From: Patescibacteria group bacterium
Lineage (GTDB): Bacteria; Patescibacteriota; Microgenomatia; UBA10105; UBA927
Assembly: GCA_003545435.1 (NCBI GenBank)
Contig: DPYI01000070.1
Location: 4,728 to 15,580 of the forward strand
Length of the DNA stretch: 10,853 bases
Reading direction: 5' to 3'
A model generated the notes under the pieces. That model did not search any database and was not told the origin of the DNA. It saw only the letters and a program-made list of their open reading frames with translations. The first letter of the stretch is position 1, and each line of letters opens with the position of its first letter. The translations under genes and the position numbers were made by a program. Positions 4,696 to 10,853 of the stretch are shown here, piece after piece.

Positions 4696-7083
4696 TTATT
4701 TTGGTTTTATACCATATCCTTTGCACCATTTGTCTTGAATATTAACCTGACCTTCAAATATTGTATTAGCTCCAAGGGCTTGAGAAATAGCTGCCATTCG
4801 TAAAGGGAGTTGATACAATTCCCACCAATTACGAAAAATAGTGTCTCTTGCACTAGTTGCCAATTCGTAAGCAAGCGAATCACCCTGGAGATGTGAACCA
4901 ACATGTTCATGGATTTCAGAAAGTTCATCCGGTGTTGTCGGATCATAATGAGTTGTAAATGTTATCAGATCATCACCGGACGTTTGTTTACCGTTTTTCC
5001 ATTTCGGTTCATGTGTTCGCAAATGAGCATTGTGCGGAAAAACCTGAAAAACAACCAGACCGCTGTTGCCCAAACAGGAGAGCGTCCATGCGGCGTATTG
5101 ATTTTGAATCTCTTGATTGTCATCATCCATTTTTCCCGGCGGAATTTCTCCTACGAGTAATTCTGTTAAGTCAGGATTAAGAAGTTCCTGGAGACCTCCA
5201 TATTTTGAAAAGTGTGGATCAACAAGAAATTGCTGAAAATCTTCAAAGCTTCGGATTAAAACCCATGGTCCGCCGGCAGGACGTGCAGGTGTGTGACAGG
5301 TGCGGATGGTCGCGTGATTTCCATGTTTAAATATTTGAGAAAGCCTAGATTCTATTGTGTATGCCATCGAGTCCGGTGTATCGCGTCTATAAACATCATA
5401 TTGCTGCCGAATTTCAGGTGGAGTTACGTTGTTATACACGATATATTCCCATGCTTTCTGCGACTGGAAGCCTCCTTCTTTTATTTGTTCAAGAGCCCGG
5501 GCGGCAGCCCGTTTGTATTCCTCGATTCCTTTTAAAGAGCTTAGGAAACGCCATGGATTTGTTTCTTTTTGAGTCAACCATTCTTCCGCAGTTTGACGCT
5601 CATCAGAATGAAGGGTTGGCAATTGAGTTTTTTGTGCGTAAGGAATGTCTCCAAGATATACCCTTGCTCTATTGCCATCGCCTGAGTTTGCGTCTACTGT
5701 TACTTGTTGTCCGGAATAATTCCGGTCAACTGTTGCACTGAATACAATTGGTATTGGTCTTTCTTGTGTTAACAGCATTCCTTCTTTTGCAAAGTGTGAT
5801 CCTATTCCTCCCGTATCCTGTAAAACAGCGGCAACGGGTGGAGGCAAATTCGAAAAACTCACCAATTCTGGATCAGACAGAACCACATTCTCTGGTTCTT
5901 GTTCAGCTTCATCGAGTGAAAAGAGTAATTTGCCTTTTGCACATCCCCCTGATATTGGAATTCCTTGTGCAATAAGCATTCCTCTTTGTTCAGCTTCTTT
6001 TACTGCTTTCGGGTCCAAGGTCGGCTGACTAAGGGCTTTGAGATGAGCAGATGGAATAGCGCATATTGCTTGATGTTCTGTCAGATCACCTGTTTCTATT
6101 TGATGACGACGATATCGAAAATCTACCACCGGTACAAGCGGGAGCGGGCGTTTTTGGAGAAACCACAAATGAGCGCCATCATCTGTTATTTCAGCTTCGT
6201 AAGGCGTATCTCCATGAAAACGATTTAACTCATGCGCATAATCCCTTAGTTGTTGTTTGTGGTGCTCTGGTATCGGGAGTTCAGAGATTGGTATCAGGGG
6301 GAAACTGGAATCTCTCCCGACGACAGAGGGACCTTGTGCATGCGGACAAAAGTTAGCAGCAGGTTCGTCGTCATATGTTTGCGGATGTCTTGGAAAAAAC
6401 ACCCCTGACCCTGCACCCTCTTTTTTACTATTCCCCCAAGCCATTTGCTGGATGATAGCTGCGGGTCCGGATTGCTTGGGGATACCATGATCTTGTCGGT
6501 AACGTATCGCTCTAGAACTATCCCATGAGTTAAAGACTTCAGTAAGCGCCCACCTAATTTGTTCTTGGGGATCATTGGGATAATCCTGCGGCTGGGATGC
6601 AAGCAGTCTTTCCGCTTCTTCTTCGCCGACAATTTCTCCAAGAGCTCCTACAGTGGTTGTATTTAGTCCAAGATTGAGATGTGTTATCAATTGGCCTGGC
6701 ATTGATTGGCGGGGAGAGGATCTTGCCGAAACAAAGAGAGGGCGTTCCTGATCACCCAAACAGGTTTTAGTTTTTTGTTCAAGTTGCAGTAAACTTTGTT
6801 GGATGACCGTCCAATCATCCGGACGTAATACCTTGCCATTTTCCCTAAATCTTTCCCACGCAGGAGTTGGGATAACAAAAAACTGCGGTACAGGGAATTC
6901 CAGACGAGTCATCTCTATAGCTTCTGCACCTTTCCCTCCAAGTATGTGTCTTGCTTGTCTGTCTATCAGATCTACCCATGTATCAGGGGAGACACAGAAT
7001 GGTGTGTTTTCTATGCTGACTTTATCTCCTTGAGGAGGAACATTTTCTAGAAGAGAAGGTTCAAATTCAGCACGCTTTTGCAT
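4696..7083 (-). CDS. PPDK-like ATP-grasp / phosphohistidine protein with an unknown C-terminal domain
   Basis: A 795-aa protein. Residues ~40-320 resemble the ATP-grasp domain of pyruvate phosphate dikinase: GGKGAEAIEM 49-58, SARSSPRQSMPGQL 119-132, VFNSWDSSRAIRYR 183-196, the AWGN/GSGVFF segment 215-230, an AQGPSVVGR loop 249-257 and FLQKRP 308-313. Residues ~365-480 are a swivelling phosphohistidine domain with GGIGSH (H430 the expected phospho-acceptor). PPDK and PEP synthase then have a TIM barrel that binds pyruvate/PEP; here residues ~480-795 are a domain I do not recognise, with conserved-looking ARPAGGPWVLIRSFEDF (600-616) and HEHVGSH (725-731) that could bind metal. By analogy with rifampin phosphotransferase, which uses ATP-grasp and His domains on another substrate, it may phosphorylate an unknown molecule; this is inference. 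It lies convergent to the glycosyltransferase and divergent from the 401-aa gene. No Shine-Dalgarno precedes its ATG. Confidence 0.85.
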   Translation of the reverse strand: MQKRAEFEPSLLENVPPQGDKVSIENTPFCVSPDTWVDLIDRQARHILGGKGAEAIEMTRLEFPVPQFFVIPTPAWERFRENGKVLRPDDWTVIQQSLLQLEQKTKTCLGDQERPLFVSARSSPRQSMPGQLITHLNLGLNTTTVGALGEIVGEEEAERLLASQPQDYPNDPQEQIRWALTEVFNSWDSSRAIRYRQDHGIPKQSGPAAIIQQMAWGNSKKEGAGSGVFFPRHPQTYDDEPAANFCPHAQGPSVVGRDSSFPLIPISELPIPEHHKQQLRDYAHELNRFHGDTPYEAEITDDGAHLWFLQKRPLPLVPVVDFRYRRHQIETGDLTEHQAICAIPSAHLKALSQPTLDPKAVKEAEQRGMLIAQGIPISGGCAKGKLLFSLDEAEQEPENVVLSDPELVSFSNLPPPVAAVLQDTGGIGSHFAKEGMLLTQERPIPIVFSATVDRNYSGQQVTVDANSGDGNRARVYLGDIPYAQKTQLPTLHSDERQTAEEWLTQKETNPWRFLSSLKGIEEYKRAAARALEQIKEGGFQSQKAWEYIVYNNVTPPEIRQQYDVYRRDTPDSMAYTIESRLSQIFKHGNHATIRTCHTPARPAGGPWVLIRSFEDFQQFLVDPHFSKYGGLQELLNPDLTELLVGEIPPGKMDDDNQEIQNQYAAWTLSCLGNSGLVVFQVFPHNAHLRTHEPKWKNGKQTSGDDLITFTTHYDPTTPDELSEIHEHVGSHLQGDSLAYELATSARDTIFRNWWELYQLPLRMAAISQALGANTIFEGQVNIQDKWCKGYGIKPK

Positions 7084-7113
7084 GGTATATATCAGGAGGC
7101 AGGTTGGTGAAGA

Positions 7114-7122
7114 ATTATAGCA
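7114..7122 (-). promoter_or_regulatory. Extended -10 promoter for the 795-aa gene
   Basis: Read on the minus strand this is TGC followed by a perfect TATAAT, an extended -10 element. No good -35 is visible at 17 bp, which extended -10 promoters can do without. Predicted transcription start is near 7107, giving a leader of about 24 bases before ATG 7083. Confidence 0.55.
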
Positions 7123-7144
7123 TGATATAGGCTATTTTGATATC

Positions 7145-7173
7145 TTGACGCTTTATCTGTTTATCGATACACT
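7145..7173 (+). promoter_or_regulatory. Sigma-70-type promoter for the 401-aa gene
   Basis: TTGACG (7145-7150), a 17-bp spacer, then TACACT (7168-7173). Predicted start is near 7179, so the transcript begins almost exactly at the first leader hairpin. Confidence 0.7.
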
Positions 7174-7177
7174 TTGT

Positions 7178-7214
7178 TCCCAGGGGATTAAAAGATGCAA
7201 CCTGGGATTTTTTT
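7178..7214 (+). terminator. Leader hairpin 1 with T-tract (possible attenuator)
   Basis: TCCCAGG 7178-7184 pairs with CCTGGGA 7201-7207 around a 16-base loop, followed directly by seven T. It sits at the predicted 5' end of the transcript of the 401-aa gene, where a plain terminator would make no sense, so it is probably regulatory or a 5' stabilising stem. Confidence 0.6.
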
Positions 7215-7261
7215 ATTTATTGATAATCAAAAACGTATTTCTGCCTACCGTATTAACCATT

Positions 7262-7287
7262 GAGAGCCTTCACCGGCTCTCTTTTTT
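7262..7287 (+). terminator. Leader hairpin 2 with T-tract, next to the ribosome binding site
   Basis: GAGAGCC 7262-7268 pairs with GGCTCTC 7275-7281 around a 6-base loop, followed by six T (7282-7287): a textbook intrinsic terminator shape. It ends about 8 bp before the Shine-Dalgarno sequence AAAGGAGGGG (7295-7304), so readthrough here would decide expression of the 401-aa gene. Confidence 0.7.
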
Positions 7288-7308
7288 AGAGGATAAAGGA
7301 GGGGAATT

Positions 7309-8514
7309 ATGGCATTACCAGATTTAAGTGAGCTTGACAGAGAACCTGTTACGGATACGGAATTGCGGAGAATAGATCCGGCAGATCTCTATCAATTTCT
7401 CACGGATAATTGGGGACAAATTCACGTTGAAGCTGCTCCTTCGGGTCAAAAGATACAAAGAGAAGTTCATGATGAGTTAAAGACAGGAGATTATGAGGTT
7501 TCCGTCGGGAAGCTTCTCATAGAGAATCATGCGGGAACAGAATTACCTGCAGGGGATTTTGTCCGTTGGATGGTCGAAGATGAAGGCTTTACTCTAAGCG
7601 ACACGAAACAAGAGTTACCAACGAGAGATGCAATAGACCTTCTTGAATCTTCGGAAATTGCAGAAGAAGAAACTCGAACTCCAGTCTTTCGATTATTACG
7701 GCCTCTGGGAGTTGGGGAGGGTCCTGCAATGTGTTTTGAGTTTTTTGGCGGTTCACAATCAGAACCTATGAGAATAATTTCAAGAATCGGGAATAAGCTC
7801 AACGTAACACCAGAGGATAAGGAACTCTATCGTGAACAAGTATTCAGATTGACCAGTGGATTTGGCGCAAAAGGAACAACAAAAGCAAAAGAGTTAATGG
7901 GAGTGCCGCCTAGTTTGGCAAAAGAAAAATTATTAGATGATTGCTTTGCAAGTTTAATGACAAGTATAGGGTGGGAAAAGGTAGTGAATCATCTTGGAAT
8001 CGTTCAATCAGGAGCGCTATTGGAAATGGGGGCTGCAGTGGGAACAATGCAAGCATTGGTAACAGCGATGGTTCTTGCGGAACAAGAACATAGACCTCTG
8101 GTTGTCCGTGTGGGTGCGCCTGCGTTTGGGTTGGGGAATGAAAAAACAGGGCTCAATTACATCATGAATACCCAACCTGATATGGTAAAAACACATGGGC
8201 TGTTTGCATGCGCGGATTTCGGGGCTATTATGAGTGAAGGCGGAGAAAAGGATATTCAACCACATGTAACATTATATGGAAAAGGAAACCCACACTATCA
8301 TACTGTTTTTTTCTTGAATGGCGGTGGGCCTTTGCTCAAAATGCTCCGTCAGCATTATGTTGATCGAGACAAACCGATTAACGGTATGTTTTCAGTTGTT
8401 CGGGCGTCACGGGTGGGAGGAACAAACGATTGGGGAGCACTTTTTACACTTCCTGAATCATTACCTCGAATAATGAATTTGAATGATATCGGAAGTGACG
8501 CATTGTTTAGTTGA
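7309..8514 (+). CDS. Uncharacterised 401-aa protein
   Basis: I do not recognise this family. It is soluble, with no signal peptide or clear membrane helix. The first ~125 residues are acidic (ending near SSEIAEEETRTP, 114-125). The rest is rich in glycine and small residues, with likely functional clusters SGALLEMGAAVGT (234-246), RVGAPAFGLGNEKTGLN (267-283), CADFGAIMSEGG (301-312), the His/Gly stretch YGKGNPHYHT (323-332), FFLNGGGP (334-341) and RASRVGGTNDWG (365-376). These Gly-rich loops and histidines suggest an enzyme or ligand-binding fold, but no catalytic motif is certain. It has a strong Shine-Dalgarno (AAAGGAGGGG, 4 bp before the ATG), unlike most genes here, a clear promoter and a two-hairpin leader, so it is probably well expressed and regulated. 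Divergent orientation from the 795-aa phosphotransferase-like gene may reflect shared function; this is not shown. Confidence 0.85.
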   Translation: MALPDLSELDREPVTDTELRRIDPADLYQFLTDNWGQIHVEAAPSGQKIQREVHDELKTGDYEVSVGKLLIENHAGTELPAGDFVRWMVEDEGFTLSDTKQELPTRDAIDLLESSEIAEEETRTPVFRLLRPLGVGEGPAMCFEFFGGSQSEPMRIISRIGNKLNVTPEDKELYREQVFRLTSGFGAKGTTKAKELMGVPPSLAKEKLLDDCFASLMTSIGWEKVVNHLGIVQSGALLEMGAAVGTMQALVTAMVLAEQEHRPLVVRVGAPAFGLGNEKTGLNYIMNTQPDMVKTHGLFACADFGAIMSEGGEKDIQPHVTLYGKGNPHYHTVFFLNGGGPLLKMLRQHYVDRDKPINGMFSVVRASRVGGTNDWGALFTLPESLPRIMNLNDIGSDALFS

Positions 8515-8616
8515 CGGTTCATGGTTTTTCATTGCTGTTTCATGGACCCCATGCTACCGTGAAAGCGAAACAGATATATTGTGGTTAGGATTTGAATAAT
8601 TTACACTTTTTGTACT
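8515..8616 (+). promoter_or_regulatory. upp upstream region with hairpin and possible leaderless promoter
   Basis: CTGTTTC 8535-8541 can pair with GAAACAG 8567-8573; inside, CATGG/CCATG (8541-8553) can form a competing small stem. No T-tract follows. Further on, TTGTGG (8579-8584), a 17-bp spacer and TACACT (8602-8607) resemble a promoter that would start transcription at or next to ATG 8617, giving a leaderless mRNA; no Shine-Dalgarno is present, in agreement. Confidence 0.4.
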
Positions 8617-9249
8617 ATGTATACAAAAAATATAACAATAGTCAAACATCCGCTTATTGACCATTCACTGACGATTCTACGGGACAAAAAAACAAAAACG
8701 GAAGAGTTCAGAAGGCATGCAAATATTGTTTCAAAAATTCTTCTTGTTGAGGCGGCAAAGCATTTACCGTTGAAGAATAAAAAAATCGAAACACCGCTTG
8801 CTTCCATGACCGGTAGGATATTAACTGATGAAATCGTTGTTGTTCCGGTTCTTCGGGCAGGTCTTGCGATGCTGTTTAGCCTGCAGGATTTTTTACCCTC
8901 GGTATCTGTCGGCTTTATCGGACTTGAGAGAGATGAAAAGACTGCAGTTGCCCGGGAATATTACCAGAAACTTCCGGACATTTTTGCCACGCACCACGTG
9001 TTTGTTTTGGATCCGATGCTTGCAACAGGCGGATCATTTGATGACACCATAACAGCATTAAGGGCAAAAGGAGGGAAACGGATATCCATTGTTTGTATCG
9101 TGTCGGCTCCGGCTGGGATTGAGCGGATTCAGAAGAATCATCCTGATGTTGAGATTTTTACTGCAGCAGTTGATACGTCATTAAACAGTAAGAAATATAT
9201 CGTCCCCGGATTAGGAGATTTCGGCGACCGGTACTTCGGGACACAATAA
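8617..9249 (+). CDS. upp: Uracil phosphoribosyltransferase
   Basis: Salvage enzyme that joins uracil and PRPP to give UMP and pyrophosphate in the cytoplasm. The 210-aa length is standard. The N-terminal KNITIVKHPLIDHSLTILRD (4-23) is the family opening. PVLRAGLAM is at 77-85, the PRPP-binding loop VLDPMLATGGS at 130-140, and the uracil-binding end VPGLGDFGDRYFGT at 196-209; all expected residues are present. ATG 8617 is kept because the family motif begins three residues later. No Shine-Dalgarno is present, and a TACACT box 9 bp upstream suggests a leaderless transcript. With the UMP kinase 350 bp downstream it forms a uracil-to-UDP route, which suits an organism with limited biosynthesis that takes in bases from neighbours (inference). 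Confidence 0.97.
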   Translation: MYTKNITIVKHPLIDHSLTILRDKKTKTEEFRRHANIVSKILLVEAAKHLPLKNKKIETPLASMTGRILTDEIVVVPVLRAGLAMLFSLQDFLPSVSVGFIGLERDEKTAVAREYYQKLPDIFATHHVFVLDPMLATGGSFDDTITALRAKGGKRISIVCIVSAPAGIERIQKNHPDVEIFTAAVDTSLNSKKYIVPGLGDFGDRYFGTQ

Positions 9250-9265
9250 TATTATGAAACTACGG

Positions 9266-9454
9266 TTAATCTTCCGGTTGGCCCGGCTTATCAAGTGACG
9301 ATGCGATTAACTCCTGCATTTTAAATAATCCAGTAGTATTTGGGGCTTCACTCCCTTGATGAACTTTCGGGAAAACACCCTGAGACGGTAATTCTTCCGG
9401 ATTAGTTTGCAATTTTTGTAAATACTCTTCAACTCGATTTTGATTTGTAGGCAT
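9266..9454 (-). CDS. Small hypothetical protein (62 aa)
   Basis: A 62-aa polar protein with no membrane segment and no match I recognise. Composition is ordinary for a real protein (start MPTNQNRVEEYLQKLQ, then a Pro/Gly-rich middle and a short helix GLFKMQELIASSL at 42-54). Support comes from a good minus-strand promoter upstream (TTGTCA, 17 bp, TAGTAT at 9497-9525) and from the otherwise empty gap between upp and pyrH. It is convergent with upp, 16 bp from its stop. No Shine-Dalgarno is visible. It could still be a chance ORF. Confidence 0.5.
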   Translation of the reverse strand: MPTNQNRVEEYLQKLQTNPEELPSQGVFPKVHQGSEAPNTTGLFKMQELIASSLDKPGQPED

Positions 9455-9496
9455 ATATTTTTTAATATGTAATGAACGGGCGCGTACTATACGAAT

Positions 9497-9525
9497 ATAC
9501 TACCACTTTTTCCATCCTTTGACAA
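9497..9525 (-). promoter_or_regulatory. Promoter for the 62-aa ORF
   Basis: On the minus strand TTGTCA (9520-9525), 17-bp spacer, TAGTAT (9497-9502). Its -35 overlaps the pyrH -35 on the other strand. Confidence 0.5.
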
Positions 9526-9546
9526 CAGCAGAAATCATGGTAAGAT
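9519..9546 (+). promoter_or_regulatory. Promoter for pyrH
   Basis: Perfect TTGACA (9519-9524), 16-bp spacer, TAAGAT (9541-9546). Predicted start is near 9553, the first base of the GTACGCC hairpin, leaving a leader of about 47 bases before ATG 9600. Confidence 0.65.
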
Positions 9547-9552
9547 ACATGG

Positions 9553-9573
9553 GTACGCCGAGGGCGTACTTTT
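9553..9573 (+). promoter_or_regulatory. 5' hairpin in the pyrH leader
   Basis: GTACGCC 9553-9559, loop GAG, GGCGTAC 9563-9569, then four T. A perfect 7-bp stem at the predicted 5' end of the mRNA; it may stabilise the transcript or act as a weak attenuator. Confidence 0.6.
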
Positions 9574-9599
9574 CGTGATACGATTTGACGATTCACTGT

Positions 9600-10301
9600 A
9601 TGAGCATTGGTTCTGACGCATACATTCTCTCTTTGGGCGGATCGCTGGTGGTCCCCAACGGCGGTATTGATACCCAATTCCTCAAAGAGTTCAATGAGTT
9701 TATACGACACCAAGTCTCCGCAAAAAAGCGGAGATTTTTTATAACGGTCGGAGGCGGGACAATCATGCGTAAATACCGGGATGCGGCAACGGAAGTGCAC
9801 GGGACAATATCCAATGCGGATCTTGATTGGCTCGGCATCCATGCGACGCGACTTAACGCCCAGCTTGTGCGCACTATTTTTATCGATATTGCGGATCCCA
9901 GGATCATTAAACACTATGAAATAATATTAAAAATTGATAAACCCGTGGCTATAGCTGCAGGCTGGAAGCCCGGATGGAGCACGGACTACTGCGCGGTTAC
10001 CCTATGTCAGGATTACGGCGTGCGGGATATGGTTAACATGAGTAATGTTGATAAAGTATATGACAAGGATCCGAATAAATTTCCTGACGCAAAACCAATA
10101 GACATTATTAGTTGGAAAGAGTACCGGAAAATAGCAGGAGACACATGGACTCCGGGATTAAATCTTCCCTTTGATCCGATTGCCTCAAAACTTGCCCAGG
10201 AATTAGGGGTAACAGTAAAAATCCTCAATGGGAAAAACCTTAAAAATCTGGAGACAGCGCTTGACGGGAAGCCTTTTGTCGGCTCCACGATTTCCCCGTA
10301 A
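9600..10301 (+). CDS. pyrH: UMP kinase, archaeal-like type
   Basis: Cytoplasmic kinase of the amino-acid kinase superfamily that phosphorylates UMP to UDP with ATP. The 233-aa sequence has ILSLGGSLVVP (9-19), the TVGGG loop (49-53), DWLGIHATRLNAQL (76-89), the GWSTD loop (125-129), NVDKVYDKDPNK (149-160), FDPIASKLA (191-199) and a VGSTISP end (227-233). The short SLVVP opening, the WLGIHATRLNA helix and the GSTI.P ending resemble archaeal UMP kinases more than the typical bacterial PyrH; this is a judgement by eye. I chose ATG 9600; a TTG at 9585 would add five residues (MTIHC) that the family does not have. No Shine-Dalgarno is visible. It follows a clear promoter and 5' hairpin, so it has its own transcription unit. 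Functionally it continues the upp reaction. Confidence 0.93.
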   Translation: MSIGSDAYILSLGGSLVVPNGGIDTQFLKEFNEFIRHQVSAKKRRFFITVGGGTIMRKYRDAATEVHGTISNADLDWLGIHATRLNAQLVRTIFIDIADPRIIKHYEIILKIDKPVAIAAGWKPGWSTDYCAVTLCQDYGVRDMVNMSNVDKVYDKDPNKFPDAKPIDIISWKEYRKIAGDTWTPGLNLPFDPIASKLAQELGVTVKILNGKNLKNLETALDGKPFVGSTISP

Positions 10302-10314
10302 ACGGGAATCCTCC

Positions 10315-10343
10315 TTGTAAAGAAGCGGGAAATACAGTACAAT
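10315..10343 (+). promoter_or_regulatory. Promoter for rpsO
   Basis: TTGTAA (10315-10320), a 17-bp spacer, TACAAT (10338-10343); a second TACAAT overlaps at 10343-10348. Predicted start near 10350 leaves about 20 bases before the ATG, with no Shine-Dalgarno. Confidence 0.6.
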
Positions 10344-10369
10344 ACAATCCTGATTGAATTATTTTAGCT

Positions 10370-10765
10370 ATGGCAAAAACAACAAAACAACCCGTAAAAA
10401 AGGAGAAAAAATCGGTTAAACAGAGTAAACCCGTTGAAAAGAAAACGGTTAAATCTCCAAAGAAAACTCCAGTAAAGAAAACAACGGTTCCTACGGTTCC
10501 GGCTCCAAGCGAAGAGAAAATGCAGGTCATAGAGGAATATCAGGTGAAACCCGGAGATACGGGCAGTCCGGAGGTGCAGGTGGCGCTCCTTACCAAACGC
10601 ATTGACAAGCTCATCGGGCACCTGAAAGGGAATCCCTCAGATAATCATTCCCGGCGGGGACTTTTGGGGATAGTGAGCAAGAGGCGAAGACTCCTCAATT
10701 ACCTCGAGAAAAAGGACAAAAAACGATACAGTGAGATAGTAAAAAAAGTAGGATTGTCAAAGTAA
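10370..10765 (+). CDS. rpsO: 30S ribosomal protein S15 with lysine-rich N-terminal extension
   Basis: S15 is a primary 16S rRNA-binding protein of the small subunit platform. The core is unmistakable: GDTGSPEVQVALLTKRID (62-79), NHSRRGLLGIVSKRRRLLNYL (92-112), KKRYSEIVKKVGL (117-129). The protein is 131 aa against about 89 aa in most bacteria. The extra ~45 N-terminal residues are rich in Lys, Thr, Pro and Ser (for example KKTVKSPKKTPVKKTTVP at 24-41) and end in a Pro/Ala linker, so the extension is probably disordered and may contact rRNA. An internal ATG at 10520 would give only 81 residues and cut the first helix, so the long form is preferred. The gene has its own predicted promoter. In many bacteria pnp follows rpsO; here a repeat follows before the window ends. 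Confidence 0.96.
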   Translation: MAKTTKQPVKKEKKSVKQSKPVEKKTVKSPKKTPVKKTTVPTVPAPSEEKMQVIEEYQVKPGDTGSPEVQVALLTKRIDKLIGHLKGNPSDNHSRRGLLGIVSKRRRLLNYLEKKDKKRYSEIVKKVGLSK

Positions 10766-10786
10766 GAAAATTGACCCGTATAGCAT

Positions 10787-10853
10787 GTCATTGCGAGTCC
10801 CGATTACATCGGGGCGAAGCAATCTTTATTATAGAGATTGCCGCGTCGCTTCG
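10787..10853. repeat. Dispersed palindromic repeat of the GTCATTGCGAG type (cut by window edge)
   Basis: Begins GTCATTGCGAG, then CCCGAT/ATCGGG (10799-10813, loop TAC), then GCAATCT/AGATTGC around TTATTATAG, and ends in TCGCTTCG, which can pair with CGAAGC near 10815. Elements of this look are common intergenic repeats in many uncultured bacteria. It may help end rpsO transcription. Confidence 0.75.

Noticed and set aside
5355..5741. Plus-strand ORFs inside the 795-aa gene
   Set aside because: Cys/Leu/Phe-rich shadows of the minus-strand gene with recognised domains.
7178..7304. T-box or known metabolite riboswitch
   Set aside because: No T-box sequence, specifier loop or known aptamer core could be found; the leader of about 130 bases is probably too short for a T-box.
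10295..10306. Terminator after pyrH (CCCG TAAA CGGG)
   Set aside because: The stem is only 4 bp and no T-tract follows; it also overlaps the pyrH stop codon.

Overview
The window most resembles a genome of the Candidate Phyla Radiation (Patescibacteria, possibly a Microgenomates-type lineage). This is an inference from gene content: a stand-alone 5'-3' exonuclease not fused to a polymerase, an archaeal-type UMP kinase, a ribosomal protein S15 with a long lysine-rich extension, a GxxExxY protein, many transcripts predicted to be leaderless or nearly so, and genes studded with short palindromic repeats. No rRNA or tRNA gene is visible to fix the taxonomy.

Left part (1-4688, all plus strand): the C-terminal two thirds of FtsH enters from the left edge. 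Next is a small AT-rich GxxExxY gene bracketed by inverted copies of a short repeat. The flap-type 5' nuclease gene follows, and its N-terminus and one internal loop are built from 24-bp copies of the same repeat. After it come a 99-aa unknown gene, two 52-aa ORFs that repeat the first ~24 codons of a glycosyltransferase plus a structured hairpin, and then the full-length family GT4-like glycosyltransferase. The last four ORFs are joined by ATGA stop/start overlaps, and the two small ORFs are spaced exactly 155 bp apart. The glycosyltransferase itself carries two more in-frame repeat insertions.

Middle part (4689-8514): a divergent pair. On the minus strand is a 795-aa protein with a pyruvate phosphate dikinase-like ATP-grasp domain and phosphohistidine domain, but no PEP/pyruvate TIM barrel; a C-terminal domain of about 315 residues that I do not recognise takes its place. 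On the plus strand is a 401-aa protein I do not recognise. It is preceded by a clear promoter and two consecutive terminator-like hairpins, which look like an attenuator leader.

Right part (8515-10853): upp (uracil to UMP) and pyrH (UMP to UDP) give a short pyrimidine salvage route, with a small minus-strand ORF between them whose predicted promoter shares its -35 region with pyrH. rpsO follows, and the window ends inside a dispersed 'GTCATTGCGAG' type palindromic repeat.

The most unusual part is 1298-4163. At least four kinds of small repeat have entered or remodelled genes there without breaking the reading frame, and one of them carries duplicated glycosyltransferase 5' ends with a hairpin that shows compensatory base changes.
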